Origin: Streptomyces sp. NBC_00258 | GTDB lineage: Bacteria; Actinomycetota; Actinomycetes; Streptomycetales; Streptomycetaceae | DNA length: 64,000 nt | Assembly: GCF_036182465.1 (NCBI RefSeq) | Contig: NZ_CP108081.1 | Span: 10,230,001-10,294,000, forward strand | Reading direction: 5' to 3' | Shown here: positions 23,359 to 31,327 of the stretch, piece by piece | Layout of the letters: every line of letters begins with the position of its first letter | Position numbering within the stretch: position 1 is the first letter of the stretch | Translations under genes and position numbers: made by a program | The notes under the pieces: generated by a model | Seen by the model: only the letters and a program-made list of their open reading frames with translations | Told to the model about the DNA's origin: nothing | The model's database searches: none

Positions 23359-24372
23359 GTGCCCCGTGAAAGAATCCGCACGTTCACGGAGTGGCTCACG
23401 GAGGCGGAGGCGGCAGCGGCGATGCACTCGGACCATCCGGAGAGAGCGGCGGCGGCGACGCGTTCGGAGCATCCCGGGAAGGGCGCGTTGGACGAGGCCG
23501 CGACGGTCTTCGTCGGAGTGCGGCGGCAGCTCTTCGGTATCGCCTACCGCATGCTCGGCAGCGCGGCGGAGGCCGAGGACGTGGTCCAGGAGGCCTGGCT
23601 GCGCTGGCAGTCGACGGACCGCACGGTCGTCCTGGACCCGCCCGCCTATCTCGCCACCGTGACGACCCGCCTGGCGATCAACGTCGCACAGTCCGCACGC
23701 GTGCGTCGCGAGACGTACGTAGGCCCGTGGCTTCCCGAACCGGTGGACACGAGCCTCGACCCGCAGACGGGGGCGGAACGGGGCGAGGCGGTGGAGCTCG
23801 CGGTGCTCCTCCTCCTGGAGAAGCTGACGCCGACGGAACGGGCGGCCTACGTCCTCCGTGAAGCGTTCGACTACCCGTACGAGCAGATCGCGGCCATCCT
23901 CGAAACGGGACAGGCCAACACCCGTCAGCTGGTCAGCCGGGCGCGCAGACGCCTGGCCGCCGAGCGGCGGGAGCCGGTGGACGCGGTCGAGCACCGGCGG
24001 CTGCTGGAGGTCTTCCTGGCCGCGGCGCAGACGGGTGACCTCGCGGCACTCGAGGAGCTGCTCGCCGAGGACGTCGTCAGCTACTCGGACGGTGGGGGAG
24101 TGCGTGGCGCGTCGAGGATCCCGGTGCTCGGCAGTGCCCGCGTCGCCAAGTACCTGGCGGCCTTCGCGCCGAGGTTCTGGCCCGGTGCAGAGGTCGAGTG
24201 GGTCGAGGCGAACGGCCGCCCGGCCGTGCTCGTCTCCCACGAGGGCCGAGCCGTCGCCCTGCTGGCCGTCGACGCCTCCGCGCAGGGCATCGAGCGGATC
24301 ATGTGGGTGATGAACCCCGCCAAGCTCGACCCGTACGTCCAGTCGCTTTCGGGTCCTCGCGGCACTCCGTAG
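23359..24372 (+). CDS. ECF41-group sigma factor (SigJ-like) with fused SnoaL domain
   Basis: Up to 337 residues. Sigma region 2 runs over VRRQLFGIAYRMLGSAAEAEDVVQEAWLRW (about 54-83), region 4 over LTPTERAAYVLREAFDYPYEQIAAIL (about 161-186). A C-terminal SnoaL/NTF2-like domain (about 215-325) carries the two ECF41 markers: DGGG in the linker (YSDGGGVRG) and an NPDKL-like motif (NPAKL) near the end. In this group the fused domain, not a separate anti-sigma factor, sets activity. The GTG at 23359 is the longest start; ATG 23422 is possible. The neighbouring epimerase and its TGTCACA promoter fit the group. Confidence 0.92.
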   Translation: MPRERIRTFTEWLTEAEAAAAMHSDHPERAAAATRSEHPGKGALDEAATVFVGVRRQLFGIAYRMLGSAAEAEDVVQEAWLRWQSTDRTVVLDPPAYLATVTTRLAINVAQSARVRRETYVGPWLPEPVDTSLDPQTGAERGEAVELAVLLLLEKLTPTERAAYVLREAFDYPYEQIAAILETGQANTRQLVSRARRRLAAERREPVDAVEHRRLLEVFLAAAQTGDLAALEELLAEDVVSYSDGGGVRGASRIPVLGSARVAKYLAAFAPRFWPGAEVEWVEANGRPAVLVSHEGRAVALLAVDASAQGIERIMWVMNPAKLDPYVQSLSGPRGTP

Positions 24373-24400
24373 AAGGCGGGCGCGAGGAGAGGAGCCGGGC

Positions 24401-24427
24401 TGTCACAAACCCGGACCCTGTCCGGTC
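24401..24427 (+). promoter_or_regulatory. probable ECF41 promoter of the epimerase gene
   Basis: TGTCACA (24401-24407), 16 bp, GGTC (24424-24427). The known ECF41 promoter is TGTCACA-N16-CGTC; this one matches at 10 of 11 positions with exact spacing. The ATG follows about 51 bp later at 24479. Confidence 0.75.
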
Positions 24428-24478
24428 TACATGGTCAGCAGGTCCGATTCCGTCGGACGAATCCGGAAGGGTTGCACC

Positions 24479-25225
24479 ATGAAGATCGTAGTCATCGGCG
24501 GCACTGGGCTCATCGGGTCGAAGCTGGTGGAAAGGCTCAGGGCGGACGGCCACGAGGCCCTGCCCGCCTCCCCGAACACCGGCGTCAACAGCATCACGGG
24601 CGAGGGCCTGGACGACGCGCTGAAGGGCGCCTCGGTCGTCGTCGACGTGTCCAACTCGCCCTCCTTCGAGGACAGCGCGGTGCTGGAGTTCTTCCGTACG
24701 TCCACGGGCAACCTCGTCGCGGCCGAGGCCGCCGCGGGTGTGGGACACCACGTCGCGCTGTCGGTCGTGGGGAGCGAACAGCTGCCCGACTCGGGCTACC
24801 TGCGTGCCAAGGTCGCCCAGGAGGAGCTGATCAAGGGCTCAGGGATCCCGTACACCATCGTCCGTGCCACACAGTTCTTCGAGTTCGTGAAGGGCATCGC
24901 GGCCGGATCCACCGAGGGCGACACGGTCCGGCTGCCCTCCTCGCTCCTCCAGCCGCTCGCCTCCGACGACGTGGTCGCGGCGGTCGCCCTCGCCGCCGAG
25001 GCGGCTCCGCTGAACGGCACGACAGAGGTGGCGGGCCCCGAGGAGCTCCACCTCGACGAGTTCGTCCGCACGGGCCTGGCGGCCGAGAAGGACCCGCGCG
25101 TGGTCGTCACAGACGAGTCCGTCGGCTACTTCGGCGCGCACCCCCAGGGGCGCGAGCTGCTGCCCGGCCCCGACGCCCACGTCGCCGGGACCACCTTCAC
25201 GGACTGGCTCGACCGCCAGAAGTAG
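24479..25225 (+). CDS. NAD(P)-dependent epimerase/oxidoreductase (NmrA-like), ECF41 target
   Basis: 248-residue atypical SDR. Cofactor motif IVVIGGTGLIGSKLVERL at residues 3-20, then GASVVVDVSNSPSFEDSAVLEFF and HHVALSVVGSEQLPDSGYLRAKVAQEELIKGSGIPYTIVRATQFFEF, as in NmrA/NAD(P)-binding proteins. ECF41 sigma genes are typically linked to one COE gene (carboxymuconolactone decarboxylase, oxidoreductase or epimerase); this is that partner. ATG 24479 has GGAAGGG upstream; an in-frame GTG/ATG at 24431 would overlap the promoter. Its stop lies in a 32-bp tandem repeat. Confidence 0.9.
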   Translation: MKIVVIGGTGLIGSKLVERLRADGHEALPASPNTGVNSITGEGLDDALKGASVVVDVSNSPSFEDSAVLEFFRTSTGNLVAAEAAAGVGHHVALSVVGSEQLPDSGYLRAKVAQEELIKGSGIPYTIVRATQFFEFVKGIAAGSTEGDTVRLPSSLLQPLASDDVVAAVALAAEAAPLNGTTEVAGPEELHLDEFVRTGLAAEKDPRVVVTDESVGYFGAHPQGRELLPGPDAHVAGTTFTDWLDRQK

Positions 25226-25277
25226 GCCGAGTCAGAGGCGGGTAGCGCCAAAAGCAGGTCGCGTCAGGGGCGGGTCC
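25214..25277. repeat. 32-bp duplication spanning the epimerase stop
   Basis: Units 25214-25245 and 25246-25277, about 25 of 32 identical. The first contains the last codons and stop TAG; the second has CAG at that place. The second unit ends just before the stop of the convergent flavin oxidoreductase gene at 25280. Confidence 0.7.
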
Positions 25278-25279
25278 CG

Positions 25280-26359
25280 TCAGGCGGAACGGTGGTACTG
25301 GTCCGGCACGTGCACGTCGCCCCCGAGTTCGCGGGCCGCGTGCCGGGCCCACGAGGGGCTGCGCAGCAGTTCCCGGCCGAGGAGAACGGCGTCCGCCTCA
25401 CCGTTGGCGACGATCTTCTCGGCCTGCTCGACATCGGTGATGAGACCGACGGCGGCGACGGCCATCGACGTCTCGTTCTTGACGCGCGCGGCGAAGGGCA
25501 CCTGGTAGCCCGGCCCGACGGGTATGCGTACGCCGGACGCGTTGCCGCCCGTGGAGACGTCGAGCAGGTCCACGCCGTGGGCGGACAGTTCGGCGGCGAA
25601 GGGGACCGTGTCGTCGGCCGTCCAGCCGTCCTGCTCCAGCCAGTCGGTGGCCGAGATCCGGAAGAACAGCGGCTTGTCGCCGGGCCACACCTCGCGCACG
25701 GCGTCCACGACCTCGAGGGCGAAGCGCACGCGGTTCTCGTACGAGCCGCCGTACGCGTCCGTGCGCCGGTTGGAGTGCGGGGAGAGGAACTCGCCGATCA
25801 GGTAGCCGTGCGCGCCGTGGATCTCGGCGATCTCGAAGCCGGCGTCCAGCGACCGCCGCGCGGCGTCGGCGAACTGGCCGACGATCTCCTTGATCCCGTC
25901 CACGGTCAGCTCGGTCGGCACGGGGTGGTTCTCGTCGAAGGCGACCGGGCTCGGTCCGAGCGGCTGCCAGCCGTGGGCGTCGGGGCCGACGGGCGCGCCG
26001 CCCTTCCAGGGGCGGTCGGTCGAGGCCTTGCGGCCGCCGTGCCCGAGCTGGATCGCGGGAACCGTGCCCTGGGACACCAGGAAGCGCGTGATCCGGCGGA
26101 ACGCCTCGACCTGGGTCTCGTTCCAGATGCCCAGGTCGTACGGGGAGATCCGGCCCTCGGGGCTGACCGCGGTGGCCTCGACGATGATCAGGCCGGTCCC
26201 GCCGGCGGCGCGAGCCGCGTAGTGCGCGAAGTGCCAGTCGTTGGGGGCGCCCGTCCCGGGGCCCTCCGGCGAGGCCGAGTACTGGCACATCGGCGGCATC
26301 CAGACCCGGTTCGGGACGGTCAGGTCGCGCAGGGTGTAGGGCTCGAAGAGCGCGCTCAC
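25280..26359 (-). CDS. old yellow enzyme, YqjM/NamA type
   Basis: 359-residue FMN-dependent ene-reductase that uses NADPH to reduce activated C=C bonds or xenobiotics. Family signs: MPPMCQYSA near the N-terminus with the redox-tuning Cys25, PAIQLGHGGRKAST, EIHGAHGYLIGEFLSPHSNRRTDAYGGSYENR and the C-terminal phosphate-binding ADAVLLGRELLRSP. GTG 26359 is chosen because GGAG lies 8 bp upstream; a longer frame to 26410 would cross the operator. It is divergent from an ArsR regulator, with two matching inverted repeats between them. Confidence 0.93.
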   Translation of the reverse strand: MSALFEPYTLRDLTVPNRVWMPPMCQYSASPEGPGTGAPNDWHFAHYAARAAGGTGLIIVEATAVSPEGRISPYDLGIWNETQVEAFRRITRFLVSQGTVPAIQLGHGGRKASTDRPWKGGAPVGPDAHGWQPLGPSPVAFDENHPVPTELTVDGIKEIVGQFADAARRSLDAGFEIAEIHGAHGYLIGEFLSPHSNRRTDAYGGSYENRVRFALEVVDAVREVWPGDKPLFFRISATDWLEQDGWTADDTVPFAAELSAHGVDLLDVSTGGNASGVRIPVGPGYQVPFAARVKNETSMAVAAVGLITDVEQAEKIVANGEADAVLLGRELLRSPSWARHAARELGGDVHVPDQYHRSA

Positions 26360-26398
26360 GGCGGACTCCAATTCGTGACGGGGCCGGGTTACGACTCG

Positions 26399-26448
26399 TA
26401 CGATAGGCATCGTAGTACGGCGGATGTCAAACTACGATACCTCTCGTA
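26399..26448. promoter_or_regulatory. two TACGAT-N4-ATCGTA operators between OYE and arsR
   Basis: Copy 1: TACGAT (26399-26404), 4 bp, ATCGTA (26409-26414), perfect. Copy 2: TACGAT (26433-26438), 4 bp, CTCGTA (26443-26448), one mismatch. The copies are 34 bp apart. TACAAT at 26447-26452 may be the arsR -10 box. Likely sites for the ArsR protein. Confidence 0.7.
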
Positions 26449-26509
26449 CAATGAGGTTCTCCGGAGACCTCGGACCTCAGATCTCCGGCCCCGACGGACT
26501 GGAGCCGCC

Positions 26510-26869
26510 GTGACGACCGCCGCCCCCGCCAGCAGCAGCCGCGACCTCCCGCACCCCGAGCGCGCGGAGATCCGACTGGAGGCCGTGCTGCACGCGCTCT
26601 CCGATCCGATGCGGCTGCTGGTCGTGCGAGAGCTCGCCGCCGACGGCGACGAGCTCTCCTGTTCGCACTTCGACCTGCCCGTCACCAAGTCCACGACCAC
26701 GCACCACTTCCGGGTACTCCGCGAGGCGGGCGTGATCCGGCAGATCTACCGGGGCACCGCCAAGATGAACGGGCTGCGGCGCGACGACCTAGACGACCTC
26801 TTCCCGGGGCTTCTCGACAGTGTCCTCGCCGCCGCCGCTCGTCAGGCCGTCCGCCTCGGGGGCAGCTGA
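26510..26869 (+). CDS. ArsR-family HTH regulator
   Basis: 119-residue winged-helix repressor. HALSDPMRLLVVRELA (about 28-43), then DLPVTKSTTTHHFRVLREAGVIRQIYRGTAKMNGLRRDDLD contains the recognition helix and wing. The ELxCxC metal site of ArsR/SmtB is absent; one Cys lies in DELSCSHFDLP, so this is the metal-independent YczG/redox-type. GTG 26510 follows GGAG. It probably represses the divergent OYE gene through the twin operators and senses an enone, quinone or similar electrophile. Its last 81 bp overlap the convergent permease gene. Confidence 0.9.
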   Translation: MTTAAPASSSRDLPHPERAEIRLEAVLHALSDPMRLLVVRELAADGDELSCSHFDLPVTKSTTTHHFRVLREAGVIRQIYRGTAKMNGLRRDDLDDLFPGLLDSVLAAAARQAVRLGGS

Positions 26870-28192
26870 ACCGCCCTTCGAGGGAAGGTGGTTGAAGAGC
26901 AGGTTCAGCACGATCGCGGTGAGACAGCCCGCGCTGATACCGCTGTTCATCACCGTCTGGAACCAGTCGGGAAACTTCGCGTACACCGTCGGCACACCGA
27001 CCGGCAGCATGCCCACGGCGACCGAAACGGCCACCACCGTCAGGTTGTTGTTGCCCTTGAAGTCGACCTGAGCCAGCGTCCGCAGCCCGCTCGCGGCGAC
27101 CGTGCCGAACATGACCAGACCCGCGCCGCCGAGCACCGGAGCCGGTATGGCCGCGACCACCGCGCCCAGCTTGGGCAGCAGGCCGAGCAGGACGAGGATG
27201 CCGCCCGCGGTGGCGACCACCCAGCGGCTGCGGACCCTGGTCATGCCGACGAGACCGACGTTCTGCGCGTACGCCGTGTACGGGAACGTGTTGAAGACAC
27301 CGCCGAGGACAGTGGACAGGCCGTCCGCGCGCAGGCCGTCGGCGAGCGAACGGGGCTCGATCTTCCGGTCGGTCATCTCGCCGACCGCGATGAAGTCACC
27401 GGTCGTCTCCGTCATCGTCACCAGCGCCACTACCAGCATCGACGCGATCGCCGACGCCTCGAACGTGGGGGCGCCGAAGTGGAACGGCGTACTGATGCCG
27501 AGCCAGTCCGCGTTCCCGACCCCGTCGAAGTCCGTGAAGCCGAACGGCACGGCGACCGCGAGCCCCACCGCGATGCCGAGCAGCACCGCGATCCTGCTCA
27601 GGAAGACCGGCGCGAACCGCTGCACGGCGAGCACGACCGCCAGGACGAAGGCCGCGAGCGCGAGGTTCTTCGGCTCGCCGAAGTCCGGTGAACCCACCCC
27701 GCCGGCCGCCCAGTTGCCGGCCACCGGCAGCAGCGAGAGCCCGATGATCAGGATCACCGTGCCCGTGACGAGCGGCGGGAAGAACCGCAGCAGCTTCCCG
27801 AAGACCGGCGCCAGCAGGATGATCGCCAGCCCGGCGACGATCACCGACCCGTAGATCGCGGGCAGTCCGCCGCCGCCCGTACCGATCAGCACCATCGGCG
27901 ACACGGCCGCGAAGGTGCACCCCTGCATGATCGGCAGCCGCACGCCGAACCGCCAGAACCCGACGCACTGGATGAGCGTCGCGATGCCGCACAGCAGCAG
28001 GTCGGCCGTGATCAGGTACGCCATGTCCGCCGGCGACAGCTTCATCGCGCTGCCGACGATCAGGGGGACCGCGACCGCGCCCGCGTACATCGCGAGGACG
28101 TGCTGCAGGCCGAAGGCGGCGAGGTGGCGGACGGGTGGGACCTCGTCCACGGGGTGCACTTGACGTGCGGGGGTGGGGGTTGGGGTTGCCAT
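26789..28192 (-). CDS. NCS2-family purine (xanthine/uric acid) permease
   Basis: 467-residue membrane transporter of the nucleobase-cation symporter-2 family with about 14 helices. Signature segments are FGLQHVLAMYAGAVAVPLIVG (about 27-47), LPIMQGCTFAAVSPM, SMLVVALVTMTETTGDFIAVGEMT (about 255-278), and GLSTVLGGVFNTFPYTAYAQNVGLVGMTRVRSRWV, the NCS2 loop typical of xanthine/urate rather than uracil carriers. ATG 28192 has GGAG 5 bases upstream. The 3' end overlaps the end of the convergent arsR gene by 81 bp. No purine-catabolic gene adjoins it. Confidence 0.93.
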   Translation of the reverse strand: MATPTPTPARQVHPVDEVPPVRHLAAFGLQHVLAMYAGAVAVPLIVGSAMKLSPADMAYLITADLLLCGIATLIQCVGFWRFGVRLPIMQGCTFAAVSPMVLIGTGGGGLPAIYGSVIVAGLAIILLAPVFGKLLRFFPPLVTGTVILIIGLSLLPVAGNWAAGGVGSPDFGEPKNLALAAFVLAVVLAVQRFAPVFLSRIAVLLGIAVGLAVAVPFGFTDFDGVGNADWLGISTPFHFGAPTFEASAIASMLVVALVTMTETTGDFIAVGEMTDRKIEPRSLADGLRADGLSTVLGGVFNTFPYTAYAQNVGLVGMTRVRSRWVVATAGGILVLLGLLPKLGAVVAAIPAPVLGGAGLVMFGTVAASGLRTLAQVDFKGNNNLTVVAVSVAVGMLPVGVPTVYAKFPDWFQTVMNSGISAGCLTAIVLNLLFNHLPSKGGSAAPEADGLTSGGGEDTVEKPREEVV

Positions 28193-28317
28193 GGGCACTC
28201 CAGGAGCGGCGGGGAGGTGGGGACTGCCTCAGACCGTAAGCGGGTTGAACAGTTTGTTGATTTCTGACCTGTTGCCGCCAGGTGTCATGCCCGGAGAGGT
28301 GTGTGGGTATCCCGCGG

Positions 28318-28366
28318 GTTGTGTGTGGCTGATCGCGCGGTTCCCCGCGCCCCTTACGGGGCGCCT
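28318..28366. repeat. dispersed intergenic repeat, copy D (minus orientation)
   Basis: On the minus strand CCCCGTAAGGGGCGCGG then GGAACCGCGCGATCAGCCAC, matching the element at 13761-13971 and 63761-63821. Here its TAA is the stop codon of the second fprA gene. The rest of 28199-28317 shows no feature. Confidence 0.75.
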
Positions 28367-29706
28367 GTTGGGCGGGCTGCTTCCAGTAGGGACTGCCAGT
28401 CGGGGAGTTTGACCACGTGCCTGCCCAACGAAGCGCCCAGTGCCGCCTCCGCCCGTTCTATCGCCTGCCAGCCCTCCCATTCGACCGGGTGCAGGCCCGC
28501 CGCCCTCAGCGCGGCCAGCGGGTCGGGCAGCACATCGCGACGCGCGAGCGTGGGCGCGTCCTCCAGGAGTGAGGTCACCGTTTCCTTCGCGCAGGGGCGG
28601 TTGGTGCCGATGACGCCTGTGGGGCCGCGTTTGATCCAGCCGGCCACGTACTCGCCGGGGGAGACCGAGCCGTCGCGGAGCACGCGGCCCGCGAGGTGGG
28701 GCACGGTGCCGAGGCCCGTGTCGAAGGGGAGGCCCTCCAGGGGAACTCCGCGGTAGCCGACCGAGCGCAGGACCAACTGGGCCTCGATGTCCTCGTACTC
28801 ACCCGTGCCCGTCACGCCGCCGTGGCCGTCCGGGAGCGTCCGTTCGAAGCGGACGGCGCCCACGCGCCCTGCGTCCGGGAGCAGTTCGACCGGGCGGAGG
28901 AAGAAGCGGAGGCGGATCCGTCGGCTGCCGGCAGGGCGTGGCTGTTCGGCCCAGCCGCGCAGAACCTCGACGTTGCGGCGCTGCGCGGCGGGCAGCCCGG
29001 AGGGGTCGGCGTACGCCGGGTCGAGCGCCAACTCGGCGGGATCCACGACCACTTCGGTGTCGGGCAGGGCGCCCAGTTCGCGCAGTTCCTTGGTGGTGAA
29101 GCGGGCCTGTGACGGGCCGCGCCGGCCCACCATCTGGATCTCCCGCACCCGACTGTCGGCCAGCGCGGCGAGCGCCGCCTGGGGAATGTCGGTGGGGCTC
29201 AGCTCCGCGGCGCCGCGGGCCAGTATCCGGGTCACGTCCACCGCCACGTTGCCGACGCCGATGACGACCGCCGCCCGCGCGCCGACCACGAAACCGTCTG
29301 ACAGGGAGTCCGGATGCGCGCTGTACCAGGACACGAACTCGGTCGCGGACCAGCTTCCCGGCAGTTCCTCGCCGGGCACCCCGAGATGCCGGTCGGTGGC
29401 GGCGCCCACGCAGTACACGACCGCGTGGTACAGCTCCCGCAGCCGGGCGGCCGGCAGCCCGTCCGGGCCGACCCTGACCCCGCCGAGGAATCGCACCCGC
29501 TCGTGCTCCAGGACCGTACGCAGATTGTTCTGCAGCGACTTGATCTTCTCGTGGTCGGGTGCCACGCCGTAGCGCACCAGCCCGTACGGGCACGGGAGCC
29601 GGTCAAGGACGTCCACCCTGACTTCCGGCACCTGGCCCTGCTGGACGAGACCCTGCGCGGTGTACACCCCACTCGGTCCCGAGCCGACGACGGCGACCTG
29701 CAGCAC
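28354..29706 (-). CDS. FAD-dependent ferredoxin-NADP+ reductase, FprA paralogue
   Basis: 450-residue adrenodoxin-reductase-like flavoenzyme, clearly a paralogue of the protein at 10852-12216. FAD motif VAVVGSGPSGVYTAQ (residues 4-18), PYGLVRYGVAPDHEKIKSLQ, second motif AVVIGVGNVAVDVTRIL, GRRGPSQARFTTKELREL and AGWIKRGPTGVIGTNRPCAKETV. GTG 29706 has GAAGGGG upstream; the longer frame to 29763 lacks one. No iron box is visible before it, unlike the first copy. The stop codon TAA is supplied by a dispersed repeat. Confidence 0.93.
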   Translation of the reverse strand: MLQVAVVGSGPSGVYTAQGLVQQGQVPEVRVDVLDRLPCPYGLVRYGVAPDHEKIKSLQNNLRTVLEHERVRFLGGVRVGPDGLPAARLRELYHAVVYCVGAATDRHLGVPGEELPGSWSATEFVSWYSAHPDSLSDGFVVGARAAVVIGVGNVAVDVTRILARGAAELSPTDIPQAALAALADSRVREIQMVGRRGPSQARFTTKELRELGALPDTEVVVDPAELALDPAYADPSGLPAAQRRNVEVLRGWAEQPRPAGSRRIRLRFFLRPVELLPDAGRVGAVRFERTLPDGHGGVTGTGEYEDIEAQLVLRSVGYRGVPLEGLPFDTGLGTVPHLAGRVLRDGSVSPGEYVAGWIKRGPTGVIGTNRPCAKETVTSLLEDAPTLARRDVLPDPLAALRAAGLHPVEWEGWQAIERAEAALGASLGRHVVKLPDWQSLLEAARPTGAP

Positions 29707-29877
29707 GGCTGAGCCCCTTCCCCGAGGAGAACGAGGAGATCGCTGGTGCTTCCAGCATCGCACCGCGCGGCGCGCCCGGGGAGGGGCTGGACACGGTGCT
29801 GCGCCGACGGGGTGCCCTGCCGGGAACGCATGCGTGCCTATTCGCAGTGAATGTGATCATGCGGTTACGTTGAGTAT

Positions 29878-30417
29878 GTGCTGGAAGCATCCTTTCTTAA
29901 TCTTTTTGATCGATATGCGCCGGACGGAGTCGTGTCCGTGTGGCACGCCTGGGAGGTGCGGGAGCGCCGACAGGAGCGCGACACCGCCACGACGTGGTGC
30001 AACGTCAGGCTGTCCTTCGACGACGGCGCCCAGGTCGACATGCTCGCCGTGGTGTGCGACGGATGTGTCTCCATCGAGGACGTACGGGCCCAGCCGGCGC
30101 TCTCGCTCGACGACCTGGCGGTTCTTCCCGACTGGATCGAGGGCCCGCTCCTTGAGGCGTGCGGCGGCGCGGCGGAACCGGTCGGCGCCGCGCCCGCCGA
30201 CGGGTCCTCGGACAAGCGGCACGCGCGCCCCGCCCGGCCGCGCGGCATCGAGGGCCGGCGCTTCGTCGCCGCGGAGTATCTGGCGGCTCAGGAAGCGGGC
30301 GGGGACCCGGTGCTCGCGGTGATGTCCGCGACCGGACACAGCCGTCGGCGCGCGCTCAGACTGATCGCCGCAGCGCGGGACGCGGGTCTTCTGACGCCGC
30401 GCCATGTCCGCCGCTGA
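29878..30417 (+). CDS. DUF6214-like protein of unknown function
   Basis: 179-residue soluble protein seen in Streptomyces; I place it tentatively in DUF6214. The first half (WHAWEVRERR, TTWCNVRLSFDDGAQVDMLAVVCDGCVSIEDVRAQPAL) is alpha/beta. The C-terminal third reads GRRFVAAEYLAAQEAGGDPVLAVMSATGHSRRRALRLIAAARDAGLLTPRH, a helix-turn-helix-like segment, so DNA binding is possible. GTG 29878 is 6 bp after TACGTT (29866-29871), pointing to a leaderless mRNA. A 32-bp duplication begins at its stop codon. Confidence 0.75.
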   Translation: MLEASFLNLFDRYAPDGVVSVWHAWEVRERRQERDTATTWCNVRLSFDDGAQVDMLAVVCDGCVSIEDVRAQPALSLDDLAVLPDWIEGPLLEACGGAAEPVGAAPADGSSDKRHARPARPRGIEGRRFVAAEYLAAQEAGGDPVLAVMSATGHSRRRALRLIAAARDAGLLTPRHVRR

Positions 30418-30479
30418 GCGGGTCGGGCGATGACTGGGTCGGGCACTGAGCGGGTCGGGCGATGATTGGGTCGGGCGCC
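30415..30479. repeat. 32-bp duplication starting at the DUF6214 stop
   Basis: Two units, 30416-30447 and 30448-30479, 29 of 32 identical, each reading (T)GAGCGGGTCGGGCGATGA then TTGGGTCGGGC-like sequence. The first starts in the stop TGA (30415-30417). GGGTCGGGC occurs four times. The second unit ends right before the stop of the convergent DUF305 gene. Confidence 0.85.
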
Positions 30480-30480
30480 G

Positions 30481-31134
30481 TCAGGACATCTCGCGCATCC
30501 GGCTGATCTCGGCCGTCTGCTGGGCGATCACGTCGTCGGCCATCTCCTCGATCTGAAGGTTGTTGCCCTGGGCCTTCACGTCGGTGGCCATGGTGACGGC
30601 CCCGTCGTGATGGGTGATCATCAGCTTCAGGAAGAGCCCGTCGAACGCCTTGCCCTGTGCCGCCCGCAGCTTCTTCAGCTGAGCCTCGGTCGCCATGCCC
30701 GGCATCGGCTCGTGGTCGTGGGACTCGCTCTTCCCGGCACCGCCGTGCTTCTTCAGCCAGGCCTTCATGGTGTCGATCTCGGGTCGCTGCGCGGCCGTGA
30801 TCCGGTCGGCCAGCCCCTTCACCCGGGTCGACTCCGCGTGCTTCGCGGCGAGTTCCGTCATCTCCAGCGCCTGCACGTGATGCTCGATCATCATGCGCGC
30901 GTAGTCACGGTCGGCAGTGTTGGGGGAGTCGTCCTCGGCCCGGTGCTTCGCGGCGTCCTCGGCGGAGAGGGTCTGGGCGGCCTCGCCCGGCTTGCCGGGG
31001 GCGATGACCGAAGGGCCCGTACCCGCCGCGGACTTGGACGGGGTCTCGTCGTCCGAACCCGTGCAGCCCCCGAGCGCGAGGACGGCGGACGTCGCGATCG
31101 CGACGCGGTACAGGGACGTACGGCGAAAGGGCAC
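30481..31134 (-). CDS. DUF305 lipoprotein
   Basis: 217-residue exported lipoprotein. A basic start and hydrophobic stretch end in a lipobox LALGGC (Cys near residue 24), so the mature protein is lipid-anchored outside the membrane. The DUF305 core has DYARMMIEHHVQALEMTELA (about 95-114), LKKHGGAGKSESHDHEPMPGM and a repeat LMITHHDGAVTMATDVKAQGN (about 170-190): His/Met-rich ferritin-like helices thought to bind metal, often copper. GTG 31134 follows AGGAGGT; a longer frame to 31197 is less likely. It is divergent from the LVIVD-repeat gene. Confidence 0.93.
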   Translation of the reverse strand: MPFRRTSLYRVAIATSAVLALGGCTGSDDETPSKSAAGTGPSVIAPGKPGEAAQTLSAEDAAKHRAEDDSPNTADRDYARMMIEHHVQALEMTELAAKHAESTRVKGLADRITAAQRPEIDTMKAWLKKHGGAGKSESHDHEPMPGMATEAQLKKLRAAQGKAFDGLFLKLMITHHDGAVTMATDVKAQGNNLQIEEMADDVIAQQTAEISRMREMS

Positions 31135-31327
31135 AGCGACCTCCTGAGTCACCCGGGACAACAGACACCTCGTGAGTGTTGATGACCGTCTTAGCATGCT
31201 GCTGAACGCGATTGATCAAAAACATTCATTACGAATGCGTTGCCGCCTGTTGATCTGTGCATGATGAAGACGATACTTCGGGTGAACCTGAACCGTTCGA
31301 CTGCGAACGGCTACAAGGGAGGACGCA
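31135..31327. promoter_or_regulatory. divergent promoter region, DUF305 / LVIVD
   Basis: 193 bp between two secreted-protein genes. It holds an inverted repeat CATTC-N5-GAATG (31223-31237) and is AT-richer than its surroundings, including TGATCAAAAACATTCATTAC at 31215-31232. Shared control of both genes is likely but no known regulator site was recognised. Confidence 0.4.

Noticed and set aside
26425..26430. TTGACA shared as -35 box by the divergent OYE and arsR promoters
   Set aside because: It is a perfect -35 only on the minus strand, and the spacing to a -10 box there is poor. On the plus strand TGTCAA matches only two positions.
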